The position numbers and the translations under genes were made by a program. A stretch of DNA of 64,000 nucleotides from DATLED01 sp963750255 (GTDB lineage Bacteria > Actinomycetota > Acidimicrobiia > Acidimicrobiales > CADCTF01). The notes beneath the pieces are model-generated. The model made no database searches and was not told the origin of the DNA. It saw nothing but the letters and a program-made list of their open reading frames with translations. Of this stretch, positions 36,055 through 44,610 are shown piece by piece; within the stretch, counting starts at the first letter, position 1, and the number at the start of each line of letters is the position of its first letter. Location of the stretch: positions 1-64,000 of the forward strand of contig CAVVPZ010000006.1 in the NCBI GenBank assembly GCA_963750255.1. Reading direction: 5' to 3'.

Positions 36055-37525
36055 TCCGACCGTGCAGATCGGCGCTGTGTTGGTTGAGCCCGACCAGGCT
36101 GGCTTCGATGCCGTGGGCGGCGAACTTGGCCACCACGGCGTCGAGGGCGGCGACGGCAGAGGTATCCCAAATGTGGGCGTCGTGAAGGTCGATCACGGCG
36201 AGATCGATGGCGTCGGTGTAGTCGAACAGGTGCAACAACTCGTTGGTCGAGGCGAAGAACAGCTCGCCCGTCACGTGATAGATCCGGGTGCGGCCGTCAT
36301 CGGGGTCGAGGACGCTGGCCACGTCGGCGACGTGGGCGACTCGGCGGGCGAAGAAGATGGCCGCCAGCACGACGCCACCGGCGACGCCGAGGGCAAGGTT
36401 GTGGGTGGCCACCACGATGGCGACCGTCACGCCCATGACCGCCGTCTCGGTGCGGGGAGTCCGGCGGAGCTGAGCAAACTTCACGCTGCCCCAGTCGAAC
36501 GTACCCGCTGCGACCAACACCATGACGGCCACGAGCGCAGCCATTGGTATGGCTGCGATGAGGTCACCGAAGACCAGGATGCCGACGATCAGGAAGAGAC
36601 CGGCCGACAGCGTCGACAGGCGGGTCCGTCCGCCTGATTTCATGTTGATCATCGACTGACCGATCATGGCGCAGCCGGCCATTCCGCCGAGAAACCCGTT
36701 GGCGATGTTGGCAATGCCCTGACCCCGCGACTCACGGTCCTTGTCCGAGCGAGTGTCGGTGATGTCGTCGATCAACTGTGCCGTGAGAAGCGACTCGAGC
36801 AGCCCGACGATGGCCAAGGTGAACGCATAGGGAGCGACGATGCGCACCATGTCGAGGCTCAGTGGGACGGCTGGCAGTCCGAACGACGGAAGTGACCGCG
36901 GCAGGTCGCCCATGTCACCGACGGTCGGCACCCGCACCCCGAGCGCCGCCGCACCGAAGCCGAGCACCACGATGGCGACCAGAGGCGCCGGCACCGCAGT
37001 CGTCACGCGGGGAAGCCCGACCATGATGGCAATGCCCAACGCCACCATGGCGAGCACGGCGGTGCCCTTGCCGACGACGTGTTCGAGTTGGGCCAAGAAG
37101 ATGAGGATGGCCAGGGCGTTGACGAAGCCGACCATCACCGGTCGGGGAACGAAGCGCATCAGCCGGCCCATGCCGAGCACGCCGAGCACGACTTGGATGA
37201 CGCCAGCGAGGATCGTGGCGGCGAAGAGATACTCGACTCCGTGGTTCTTCACGAGCGTGACGACGACGAGCGCCATGGCACCCGTGGCGGCCGAGATCAT
37301 GCCCGGGCGCCCACCGGCGAAGGCGATGATGACGGCGATCGAGAACGATGCGTAGAGGCCGACCTTGGGGTCGACGCCGGCGAGGATCGAAAACGAGATG
37401 GCCTCGGGCACCAACGCCAGGGCCACCACCAGGCCGGCGAGCAGATCCGCCCTCGGGTTGGAGAGCCAGGTGTCGCGAAGGCGGCGCGACATCTGCCGCG
37501 GAGCGGACGGGGCGAGGGTGGGCAC
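36026..37525 (-). CDS. SulP-family anion transporter with STAS domain
   Basis: The 499 residues hold the SulP transport domain: DLLAGLVVALALVPEAISFS, VGLYASFSIAVIIAFAGGRP, MISAATGAMALVVVTLVK, LRFVPRPVMVGFVNALAIL in similar form, and QGIANIANGFLGGMAGCAMI, with about 10-12 helices. The C-terminal STAS domain (about 400-495) has DYTDAIDLAVIDLHDAHIWD and TSAVAALDAVVAKFAAHGIE. Substrates in bacteria include sulfate, bicarbonate and dicarboxylates. GTG 37525 is chosen because AAGGA lies 8 nt upstream. Its 3' end overlaps the ClC gene. Confidence 0.85.
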   Translation of the reverse strand: MPTLAPSAPRQMSRRLRDTWLSNPRADLLAGLVVALALVPEAISFSILAGVDPKVGLYASFSIAVIIAFAGGRPGMISAATGAMALVVVTLVKNHGVEYLFAATILAGVIQVVLGVLGMGRLMRFVPRPVMVGFVNALAILIFLAQLEHVVGKGTAVLAMVALGIAIMVGLPRVTTAVPAPLVAIVVLGFGAAALGVRVPTVGDMGDLPRSLPSFGLPAVPLSLDMVRIVAPYAFTLAIVGLLESLLTAQLIDDITDTRSDKDRESRGQGIANIANGFLGGMAGCAMIGQSMINMKSGGRTRLSTLSAGLFLIVGILVFGDLIAAIPMAALVAVMVLVAAGTFDWGSVKFAQLRRTPRTETAVMGVTVAIVVATHNLALGVAGGVVLAAIFFARRVAHVADVASVLDPDDGRTRIYHVTGELFFASTNELLHLFDYTDAIDLAVIDLHDAHIWDTSAVAALDAVVAKFAAHGIEASLVGLNQHSADLHGRTTGSLSAAH

Positions 37526-37682
37526 GGAGAATCCTTCGTGGAGACGGCGCGCGTCAATCGCACGACGGAGGGGGCGGCGGCTCGACCGCCCGAAGGCAGG
37601 AGCCACGGTAACCCTAGCCGCCAACGGCGTCGGCTGGCCGGCCGGCGGCGCGGCGGCGCCCGCGGTTTGCTACACCGTCACT

Positions 37683-38330
37683 ATGGCGTTCACCGGGTGG
37701 TCAGACACGGCCGTCGAGTTCTTCGAAGGTCTCGAAGCCGACAATTCGAAGGCGTACTGGACGGCCCACAAGACCATCTACGACCGCGACGTCAAGGCGC
37801 CCATGGAGGCGCTTCTCGCCGAGCTGGCCCGCGACCACGGCGAGGGCAAGATCTTTCGTCCCTACCGCGATGTCCGCTTCAGCGCCGACAAGACCCCGTA
37901 CAAAACCAACATTGCCGCCACCATGGCCGGCGGTGGCTACATGAGTTTCGGCGCCGACGGATTCGGTGTGGGCCACGGCTACTACCAGATGGCCAAGGAC
38001 CAACTCGTGACGTTCCGAGCCGCCATCGACGACGACACCACAGGAGCCGAACTCGTCCACCTCATCGCCCGCCTGACCAAGACCGGAGCGGAAGTCACTG
38101 CCCACGACAGCCTCAAGACGGCTCCCCGGGGATACGCCAAGGACCATCGCCGCATCGACCTGCTGCGGATGAAGGGCTGCATCGCGTGGCAGCACTGGGA
38201 TGTAGGCCCGTGGCTGGCCACCCCCGAACCCAAGAAGCGCGTGCTCGCCTTCATGAAAGCCGCCCGCCCGCTCGTCGACTGGCTCGATCACAATGTCGGC
38301 CCAAGCGAACTCGAGGGCACCTGGGGGTAG
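37683..38330 (+). CDS. DUF2461 family protein
   Basis: The 215 residues match the TIGR02453/DUF2461 family: FFEGLEADNSKAYWTAHKTI, YRDVRFSADKTPYKTNIAAT, YMSFGADGFGVGHGYYQMAK and DLLRMKGCIAWQHWDVGPWL. The function is unknown; members are soluble proteins found across bacteria. Length is standard and the gene is intact. It is divergent from SulP with about 155 bp between. Confidence 0.8.
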   Translation: MAFTGWSDTAVEFFEGLEADNSKAYWTAHKTIYDRDVKAPMEALLAELARDHGEGKIFRPYRDVRFSADKTPYKTNIAATMAGGGYMSFGADGFGVGHGYYQMAKDQLVTFRAAIDDDTTGAELVHLIARLTKTGAEVTAHDSLKTAPRGYAKDHRRIDLLRMKGCIAWQHWDVGPWLATPEPKKRVLAFMKAARPLVDWLDHNVGPSELEGTWG

Positions 38331-38348
38331 CGGAGGCGGCCTCCGGCG

Positions 38349-38672
38349 TCAGTGGTCGACAGCCTCTTTCAGCTCGGCCTTGTTCATCTTGGAACGGCCC
38401 TTGATGTTCTTCTCCCGGGCCTCGTTGTAGAGCTGGTCGCGGGTTCGGCCGCCCGGGCCCTTGTGCGACCGGAGGCCGCCCCGGCGGCCCGAAGAGATGT
38501 CATCGGTTGAGGTCCGGCTCGACTCCTTGGCCTCGCCCGCCCGAGCGCGCTCTTTGTTGACCGTGCGCGCCGCGATCTCCTCGGCCGTGTCCTCGCTCTC
38601 GCCTCGGTCTTCGAGGCCGTCCTTGATGTGTTCGTACTGGCGCTCTCGCTTGTCGCTCCATGCCTTGGGCAT
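38349..38672 (-). CDS. Small basic protein with Rho-N-like C-terminus
   Basis: The 107 residues begin MPKAWSDKRERQYEHIKDGL and contain the widely conserved EEIAARTVNKERARAGEAK, SSGRRGGLRSHKGPGGRT and a C-terminal SAP/Rho-N-like helix pair (DQLYNEAREKNIKGRSKMNK, AELKEAVDH). It is often called a plasmid stabilisation protein without evidence. The composition (Arg, Lys, Glu) suggests nucleic acid binding. GGAGACC lies 6 nt before the ATG at 38672. The longer frame to 39413 is spurious. Confidence 0.75.
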   Translation of the reverse strand: MPKAWSDKRERQYEHIKDGLEDRGESEDTAEEIAARTVNKERARAGEAKESSRTSTDDISSGRRGGLRSHKGPGGRTRDQLYNEAREKNIKGRSKMNKAELKEAVDH

Positions 38673-38761
38673 CGCAGGTCTCCTTTCGCATCGACTGGCG
38701 CGGCACGGGCATTCATCCCCGTCGCCGGCGATGTGCGAAACCGGTGTCAGGTCCAGCCGGC

Positions 38762-39703
38762 TCAGTGACCTCGGGTTGCGGCCCCGGCCACGTCGACCCG
38801 AACGCCGGTTTCGCGTTCGGCGACCTCCCACAGCCGGCGGACTGCGGCGTTCGTACCGGGGCGGAGCAAGGGCTTGCGAACGGGGGGGCCGTTGGTGATG
38901 AACAGCGGTCCGTAGAAGCCGCCGCCGGGGGCGGCTGGGTCGGTGGCCGCTCGGAGCTGGCTCAGCGCCCCGCGGTCGGTCGGCATGCCAGCCATCGTCG
39001 CCAATTGCTCCGACATCGCGCCGACCAAGCCGCCGCCGCCATGAGCTTGGGTCGTCGACTGGAGGTCGGAGTTGGTCAAGCCCGGCTGGGCCGACAACGC
39101 CCTCGCGTCGACGCCGGCGGTCTCGAATTGCCGCTGGAGTCCGACGGCGAGATGGCGCATGGCCAGCTTGGTCTGGCCATACATCGCCCATGAGCTGTAC
39201 CGCTTGCGGCGGTGGGGGTCGGACGGATCGATGGCCCGGCCGATGTGCTGGGCAACGCTCGAGAGGGTCACGACCCGCGACCCGGGTGTGGCCACCAGCA
39301 GCGCCAGAAGATGGCCGACGAGCGCCCAATGCCCGAGCACGTTGGCGGCGAACTGGAGATCGAAGCCGTCCTCGGTGGTGGACTGCGGAGGCGCCATGAC
39401 CCCGGCGTTGCACATCAGGATGTCGACGCGGTCGTGGTGCGCGGCGATCGCCTCGGCGGCGACGGCCACCGAGGCGAGTGAGCCCAAGTCGATCTCGACG
39501 ATCTCGATCGAAGCGGACGGGTGCTTGGCGAGGATCTCGTCGCGGGCGCTGGCCGCTTTCGGTTGGTTGCGGGCCGCCATCACGACGGTTGCACCCTTCG
39601 CCGCCAGCGCCATGGCCGACGCCAGCCCGAGGCCGCCGTTGGCACCAGTCACGACGGCGACCTTCCCGTTCTGGCTCGGCATGTCCTCGGTCGACCAGGT
39701 CAT
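38762..39703 (-). CDS. Short-chain dehydrogenase/reductase (retinol-dehydrogenase-like)
   Basis: A 313-residue classical SDR: KVAVVTGANGGLGLASAMAL (NAD(P) loop TGxxxGxG), VDILMCNAGVMAPPQSTTED (NAG motif), RVVTLSSVAQHIG (catalytic Ser) and YSSWAMYGQTKLAMRHLAVG (YxxxK). The Arg in VVMAARNQPK favours NADP. Length and C-terminal insertion resemble RDH/WWOX-like members that act on lipophilic alcohols or ketones. The substrate is unknown. ATG 39703 is preferred over 39721. Confidence 0.8.
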   Translation of the reverse strand: MTWSTEDMPSQNGKVAVVTGANGGLGLASAMALAAKGATVVMAARNQPKAASARDEILAKHPSASIEIVEIDLGSLASVAVAAEAIAAHHDRVDILMCNAGVMAPPQSTTEDGFDLQFAANVLGHWALVGHLLALLVATPGSRVVTLSSVAQHIGRAIDPSDPHRRKRYSSWAMYGQTKLAMRHLAVGLQRQFETAGVDARALSAQPGLTNSDLQSTTQAHGGGGLVGAMSEQLATMAGMPTDRGALSQLRAATDPAAPGGGFYGPLFITNGPPVRKPLLRPGTNAAVRRLWEVAERETGVRVDVAGAATRGH

Positions 39704-39734
39704 GACACCAGTCAAGGTCAATTCTGCCGCTTGT

Positions 39735-40343
39735 TCAGCGCAACGACGGGTGACGCTGCACCACGTTCAGACCGGCCCAGATGCGCCCGAGGCCGAATGT
39801 GTCGCCGGCGTGGACAGCGGCGAGGCCGACCAGGACGATGGCGTAGATGAGATGGTCGTCCATGAACGGGTTGTTGCTGAGCGGAAGCGACGCCATCCAC
39901 ATGAAGGTGAGGAGCAAGGCCCCACTGACAGCTGCGATGCGCATACCAATCCCGAGCATGAGTGCGACGCCGATGGCGAGCAGGCCGATCATGAAGAGGT
40001 AGTCCACCGAGACGGAGCCGGAGAGTGACCCGAAGAGGCCCTTGAACGGACCAGCCACGCCGGAGAGGAACCCTGTGGTCGGTGAACCACCATGGATCCA
40101 GGCGGCGGGGCCGAAGCGGTCGATGGCGCCGGTCGCGTGATCGGTGCCTGTCGAGAAGCCGAGTGCGAACGTCTTGTCGAGGAAAGCCCAGAGGAAGGTG
40201 AACCCCAGGGCGATTCGCGCCACGGCCCAGGCGTAGCTGGCGGCAGTGCGCTCGCTGGCATCGGTGGCATCCGCGGGGACCGCAGAGGGGGCGGGCGTTC
40301 TCCCGTTGGTGCGGAGCTGTTGCTCGGTGAGGGTTGCGGTCAT
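39735..40343 (-). CDS. DoxX-family membrane protein
   Basis: The 202 residues have four membrane helices with family pattern YAWAVARIALGFTFLWAFLD, TTGFLSGVAGPFKGLFG, YLFMIGLLAIGVALMLGIGM and GALLLTFMWMASLPLSNNPF, then HLIYAIVLVGLAAVHAGDTF. DoxX-like proteins associate with quinone or thiol redox chains. GGAGGACACC precedes the ATG at 40343. It is divergent from the flavin-oxidoreductase-fold gene next to DevS/DevR. Confidence 0.8.
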   Translation of the reverse strand: MTATLTEQQLRTNGRTPAPSAVPADATDASERTAASYAWAVARIALGFTFLWAFLDKTFALGFSTGTDHATGAIDRFGPAAWIHGGSPTTGFLSGVAGPFKGLFGSLSGSVSVDYLFMIGLLAIGVALMLGIGMRIAAVSGALLLTFMWMASLPLSNNPFMDDHLIYAIVLVGLAAVHAGDTFGLGRIWAGLNVVQRHPSLR

Positions 40344-40408
40344 GGTGTCCTCCAGTAAGGCCGGGTGGCCCCGGCACTCCCATCGTGGACGCCGGCCGAC
40401 CTCATCAA

Positions 40409-40469
40409 TAGGGCCGAAGGTCACCGACTTCGGCGCCGGTCGTCCTCGTCGTGAAGGGCCACCGGCCCT
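40409..40469. promoter_or_regulatory. GGGCC-N3-GGYC repeats between doxX and the PNPOx-fold gene
   Basis: AGGGCCACCGGCCCT (40455-40469) is a near-perfect palindrome, and TAGGGCCGAAGGTCAC (40409-40424) repeats its GGGCC-NNN-GG half. They lie in the divergent gap next to a DevR/DevS pair. DevR-type regulators bind GGG-NC palindromes, so an operator is possible, but such GC-rich words also arise by chance here. Confidence 0.3.
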
Positions 40470-40543
40470 GCCGGAACCGTCCGCCGGCATGCCACCGTGG
40501 CATACCGGCCAGCGTCGGCCGAATTCTCAGGAAGGGAGACACC

Positions 40544-40943
40544 TTGGAACTCGACCGCAACGGGCTCGAGGTCCTCACGCGAGCGGAGTGCCTCCGCCTC
40601 CTCTCGCAGTGCTCCCTCGGCCGGATCGCGTTCACTTCCGGGGCGCTTCCCTGGCTGCTTCCCGTCAACTTCCACCTGCGCAATGATCGGATCCTCGTTC
40701 GCGCCTGGCGAGGCGGACGCCTCGAGCACTCGCTCCACGACACCGTGGTGGCATTCGAAGCCGATGTGATCGACCAAGAGGCCCATGTCGGGTTGGAGCG
40801 TCGCCACCACGGGTTTCGCGACCGAGGTCGCAGAGCTCGGCTCGGCTCGACCGGATTCGGATTTGCTGGTCGCCATCTCGACCGAGCTACTGACGGGACG
40901 TCGTCTGGCGGGGGGATCGGCCCCGGGGCCGTCGCCGAATTGA
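40544..40943 (+). CDS. Pyridoxamine 5'-phosphate oxidase-fold flavoprotein, one apparent frameshift
   Basis: About 133 residues from TTG 40544, which has AAGGGAG 6 nt upstream. The split-barrel pattern is LEVLTRAECLRLLSQCSLGR, IAFTSGALPWLLPVNFHLRN and GRLEHSLHDTVVAFEADVID. One extra T near 40793 shifts the frame; restored it reads GWSVATTGFATEVAELGSAR and LLVAISTELLTGRRLAGGS to the TGA 40941-40943. Members bind FMN or F420 and reduce nitro or quinone compounds. It ends 3 bp from the convergent DevS-like kinase. Confidence 0.7.
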
Positions 40944-40945
40944 GT

Positions 40946-42082
40946 TCACGAGCGCGGGACCGTCCAGAGCAGTCGGCTTCCCGACGCGCCAGCCGCCGAG
41001 AGCACGAACCGCCCGCCGCGGCGATCGGCTCGAGCGGCCATGTTCTTCAACCCGAGTCCGAGCGGTACTGCCGTCGTCGGCGGACCCCGCCCGTCGTCGA
41101 TGACGCTCAGTCGCACCACATCGGTCACGGAGAGCTCGACGGTGACCGATGACGCTCCCGCGTGGCGAACGACGTTGCTCAGCGCCTCCCGCAACGTGGC
41201 CAACAGGTCGGCGGCGAGGTCGTCGTCCACCGCTGTCTCGATGGGCCCGTCGAAGCGGCAAACCGGATCGAACCCGAGCATCTCCGCGGCGTCGCGACAA
41301 ATCACCAGAACACGATCGCGCATTCCATCAGCCGACAGCCGCTCGGATTCGAGTCCGAAGATCACCGAACGGATGTGCTTGACGGTGAGATCCAAATCGC
41401 TCACTGCGGCTTCGATGCGTCGCAACGCGTGCGCTCCGTCGGGAACACCAGCCAGACCGCGGGCGGTGGCCTGGAGCGACAGTCCCGTCGCGAACAGCCT
41501 CTGGATGATCGTGTCGTGCAGATCGCGGGCGATGCGTTCGCGGTCCTCGAGTAGGGCGAAGGTCCGCACGCGGGCCTGGAGCCGGATGTTCTGAATGGCG
41601 ACGCCAGCGGCGGCGGCCAGCCCCACTGCCAACTCCTCGTCGGCCCCACTGAAGTGAGGAGCCGTCGTCTTGTCGGTGAGGTAGAGGTTGCCGAACACCT
41701 CGCCGCGGACGAGCACGGGGACACCCAGGAACGAGCGCATCGGCGGATGGTGAGGCGGGAACCCGAAGCTGTCCGGGTGGGCGTTGAGATCGGGAAGACG
41801 CAGAGGCTGGGCGTCGACGATCAACAGGCCGAGGATCCCATGACCCTCCGGCAGATCGCCGATGCTCTGGTGGGTTGTCGTCGTCCATCCCGACGGTGAT
41901 GAAGTGCGACAAGCGGGTGCCGGTGTCATCGAGCACCCCAGAGCGCCATAGCGAGCATCGACCAGACCGACGGCCGCCTCGACGATGCGCCTCAGAATGC
42001 TCGGAGAGTCGAGGTCGGACCCGAGCACGAGGACGGCGTCGAGCAAGTCACGTAGACGCTGAGGACCGGCAACCTCAGGCAT
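40946..42082 (-). CDS. GAF-domain histidine kinase (DevS/NarX type)
   Basis: The 378 residues contain a GAF domain (LRDLLDAVLVLGSDLDSPSI, ILGLLIVDAQPLRLPDLN, RSFLGVPVLVRGEVFGNLYL), the HisKA_3 box LLEDRERIARDLHDTIIQRL and a HATPase (LREALSNVVRHAGASSVTVE, VIDDGRG, GLGLKNMAARADRRGG). A short segment between about 41880 and 41935 is out of frame, because two compensating indels turn LDDTGTRLSHFITVGMDDD into nonsense. In DevS/DosS kinases the GAF senses haem-bound O2, NO or CO; I cannot confirm a haem ligand. TAGGGT ends 6 nt before the ATG. It is divergent from its response regulator. Confidence 0.8.
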   Translation of the reverse strand: MPEVAGPQRLRDLLDAVLVLGSDLDSPSILRRIVEAAVGLVDARYGALGCSMTPAPACRTSSPSGWTTTTHQSIGDLPEGHGILGLLIVDAQPLRLPDLNAHPDSFGFPPHHPPMRSFLGVPVLVRGEVFGNLYLTDKTTAPHFSGADEELAVGLAAAAGVAIQNIRLQARVRTFALLEDRERIARDLHDTIIQRLFATGLSLQATARGLAGVPDGAHALRRIEAAVSDLDLTVKHIRSVIFGLESERLSADGMRDRVLVICRDAAEMLGFDPVCRFDGPIETAVDDDLAADLLATLREALSNVVRHAGASSVTVELSVTDVVRLSVIDDGRGPPTTAVPLGLGLKNMAARADRRGGRFVLSAAGASGSRLLWTVPRS

Positions 42083-42127
42083 GACCGCACCCTACGGCCA
42101 CGGCGCCATTGTTCGACGTCGCGCACG

Positions 42128-42799
42128 GTGCAGACTTCCACCGTGACGATCCGCGTGTTCCTGCTCGATGATCACGAGATCGTGCGCCGCGGCCTCCGGG
42201 AGCTGTTCGAGTCCGAAGGCGACATCGAAGTCGTCGGCGAGGCGAGCACGGCTGGCGAAGCCCACGCCCGGATCCCCGCCACCAGACCCGATGTCGCCGT
42301 TCTCGATGTTCGACTTCCCGACGGCGACGGCATCGAGGTCTGCCGCGACATCCGTTCGAAGCATCCCGAGATCGCCTGCCTGATGCTGACCTCGTACGCT
42401 GAGGACGAGGCGCTCTTCGGCGCCATCATGGCGGGAGCGGCGGGCTACGCGCTCAAGCAGATGCGCGGAACCGACCTCGTCGACGGCGTTCGGCGCATCG
42501 CACGCGGGGAGTCGCTCCTCGACCCGTCGCTCATCAGCCAGGTGCTCGAGCGGCTCCGGCACCCGGCCGAGCCCGACGACCTTGCCGGGCTGACCGATCA
42601 GGAGCGCCGCATCCTCGACCTCATCGCCGAGGGGATGACCAACCGGCAGATCGCAGAAGCCATGTTCCTCGCCGAGAAGACCGTCAAGAACTACGTCTCG
42701 AACCTTCTCGCCAAGCTGGGGATGAGCCGGCGCACCGAGGCCGCTGCCTACGCGGCCCGGCTCTCCGAGCGACGCCAAAAGCACGAACACGACGGCTGA
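42128..42799 (+). CDS. NarL/LuxR-type response regulator (DevR-like)
   Basis: The 223 residues have a receiver domain (IRVFLLDDHEIVRRGLRELF, phosphoacceptor Asp in PDVAVLDVRLPDGDGIEVC, LTSYAEDEALFGAIMAGAAG, Lys in YALKQMRG) and a LuxR-type helix-turn-helix (GLTDQERRILDLIAEGMTNR, QIAEAMFLAEKTVKNYVSNL, LAKLGMSRRTEAAAYAARL). The linker and C-terminal pattern resemble DevR/DosR. The start is GTG 42128 or 42143. It lies 45 bp from the divergent DevS-like kinase, its likely partner. Confidence 0.85.
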   Translation: MQTSTVTIRVFLLDDHEIVRRGLRELFESEGDIEVVGEASTAGEAHARIPATRPDVAVLDVRLPDGDGIEVCRDIRSKHPEIACLMLTSYAEDEALFGAIMAGAAGYALKQMRGTDLVDGVRRIARGESLLDPSLISQVLERLRHPAEPDDLAGLTDQERRILDLIAEGMTNRQIAEAMFLAEKTVKNYVSNLLAKLGMSRRTEAAAYAARLSERRQKHEHDG

Positions 42800-42893
42800 C
42801 CGAAGGGGTCGAGTGGCGGGCGAGCGGGGACCTTCGCCTCTGGCCCGGCGACGCACCCGAGCCCACGATGGGGACGACGATCAGGAGATCCCC

Positions 42894-43973
42894 ATGAAGG
42901 AAAGCTCGATGAACACAGGCTCGATGAAGGCACTCGTGTACCACGGACCCGGCCAGAAGGCCTGGGAGGACGTCCCGAAGCCGACGATCATCGACGACAC
43001 CGACGCCATCGTCCGCGTCGACGCCACCACGATCTGCGGCACCGACCTCCACATCCTCAAGGGCGACGTCCCCGCGGTGACCGACGGGCGCATCCTCGGC
43101 CACGAGGCCGTCGGCACCGTCGACGTCGGTCGGCTCCGGCGTGAAGACCGTGAAGGTCGGCGACCGGGTCCTCGTCTCGTGCGTCACCGCGTGCGGCGCC
43201 TGCCGGTTCTGCCGCGAGGGCCGCTACGGCCAGTGCCTCGGCGGCGGCGGCTGGATCCTCGGCAACACCATCGACGGCACCCAGGCCGAGTACGTGCGGG
43301 TGCCCTTCGCCGACACACTCGACCTACCCGGTGCCGGCCGGCGTGACCGACGAAGCAGATCCTCATGCTGGCCGACATCCTCCCCACCGGCTACGAGGTC
43401 GGCGTCCTCAACGGCGCCGTGCAACCCGGCGACGTCGTCGCCGTCGTCGGCGCCGGGCCGATCGGGCTCGCCGCCATCATGGGCGCCCGCCTCTTCAGCC
43501 CCAGCCACATCGTCGCCATCGACCTCGCCGACAGCCGCCTCGAGGCGGCCAAGCAGTTCGGCGCCGACATCGTCGTCAACACCGCTCGGCGAGGACGCCG
43601 AGGCGATCGTCCGGGAGCTCACCGGCGGGCTCGGCGCCGACGTCGCCATCGAAGCCGTCGGCGTGCCCGCCACCTTCGAGCAGGCGGTGCGCCTGGCCCG
43701 GCCCGGGCGGCCACGTCGCCAACATCGGCGTGCACGGCGAGCCGGCGACCCTGCACCTCGAGGACATCTGGAGCCGCGACGTCACCATCACCACCGGCCT
43801 CGTCGACACCTACTCCACCCCGACCCTGCTGCGCCTCGTCGTGAGCGAGCAGCTCGACGCCGACCGAGTTCGTCACCCACCACTTCACCCTCGACCAGAT
43901 GGACGAGGCCTACGACGTGTTCGGCGACGCCGCCGACACCGGCGCCCTCAAGGTCGTCCTCACCCGCACCTGA
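42894..43973 (+). pseudogene. Zinc-dependent alcohol dehydrogenase broken by about six indels
   Basis: Reassembled over three frames this is a medium-chain dehydrogenase of about 355 residues. Catalytic zinc ligands are in DATTICGTDLHILKGD and RILGHEAVGTV; the structural zinc Cys cluster is SCVTACGACRFCREGRYGQC; the NAD loop is VVAVVGAGPIGLAAIMGARL; the end is TLDQMDEAYDVFGDAADTGA and VVLTRT at TGA 43973. Lesions: an extra 4 bases (GTCG repeat) near 43125, and single extra bases near 43332, 43355, 43585, 43708 and 43862. No in-frame stop occurs. GGAG precedes ATG 42894. Relatives oxidise alcohols or formaldehyde; the site next to DevR suggests it belongs to that regulon. Confidence 0.8.
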
Positions 43974-44051
43974 TCGAGCTGCCAGGGCCAGGAGTCGACA
44001 GGTCGTTTGGGGTAACCATGTGACGTGGACAACGACGAGCGACCAGCGCAC

Positions 44052-44537
44052 ATGAAGTCGATCGCCGAGGCGATCGCAGAGGCGGGCGCGACCGAGTACG
44101 TGCCGGTGACCTTCGACAGCTGTGAGCACGTCGAGGGCCCCTTCTTCCATGGGACCAAGATCGACTTCGCGATCGGTGACCAACTGGTCCCTGGTCGTGG
44201 CTCGAACTACCACGACGGCCGACTTGCAAACCACGTGTACTTCGCGGCGCTGCTCGAACCAGCGATCTGGGGCGCCGAACTCGCCGTGGCGCTCGGCGGC
44301 GGTCACGGCCAGGAGCGCATATACCTCGTCGAGCCGACTGGTCCGTTCGAGGACGACCCGAACGTCACCAACAAGAGATTTCCGGGCAACGTGACACAGT
44401 CGTACCGGACCCGTCACCCGATGCGAATCGTCGGCCAAATCCAGAGCTGGGCGGGCCATCCGCCCGAGACCGTGCAGGCCATGCTCGACAACATCGCCAA
44501 GCTGCGCGCTGAGGGACTCGACATCATCGAGGACTGA
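44052..44537 (+). CDS. arr: Rifampin ADP-ribosyltransferase
   Basis: The 161 residues match Arr over the whole length: GPFFHGTKIDFAIGDQLVPG, GSNYHDGRLANHVYFAALLE, AIWGAELAVALGGGHGQERI, YLVEPTGPFEDDPNVTNKRF, PGNVTQSYRTRHPMRIVGQI and the ending LRAEGLDIIED. Arr uses NAD to ADP-ribosylate rifamycins at the C23 hydroxyl, which inactivates them. The His in FHGTK and the following Tyr and Asp in the family pattern are present. An upstream GTG at 44025 is the other possible start. It is a stand-alone gene in core chromosome, with no mobile element beside it. Confidence 0.88.
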   Translation: MKSIAEAIAEAGATEYVPVTFDSCEHVEGPFFHGTKIDFAIGDQLVPGRGSNYHDGRLANHVYFAALLEPAIWGAELAVALGGGHGQERIYLVEPTGPFEDDPNVTNKRFPGNVTQSYRTRHPMRIVGQIQSWAGHPPETVQAMLDNIAKLRAEGLDIIED

Positions 44538-44610
44538 CCTCGCATGGCCGGCGCCTCCGGCATCCATTGCCAGGGCTCGGGTCGACATCTTGTGAACAGT
44601 CGAGCGGGCC

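Noticed and set aside
37526..37682. Riboswitch upstream of the SulP gene
   Set aside because: The gap is short, has a normal ribosome binding site, and shows no recognisable conserved aptamer core.
31057..43973. Programmed frameshifting as the cause of the many frame changes
   Set aside because: There are too many sites, without slippery heptamers or pseudoknots, and they affect unrelated genes; extra bases beside C-runs fit sequencing error better.
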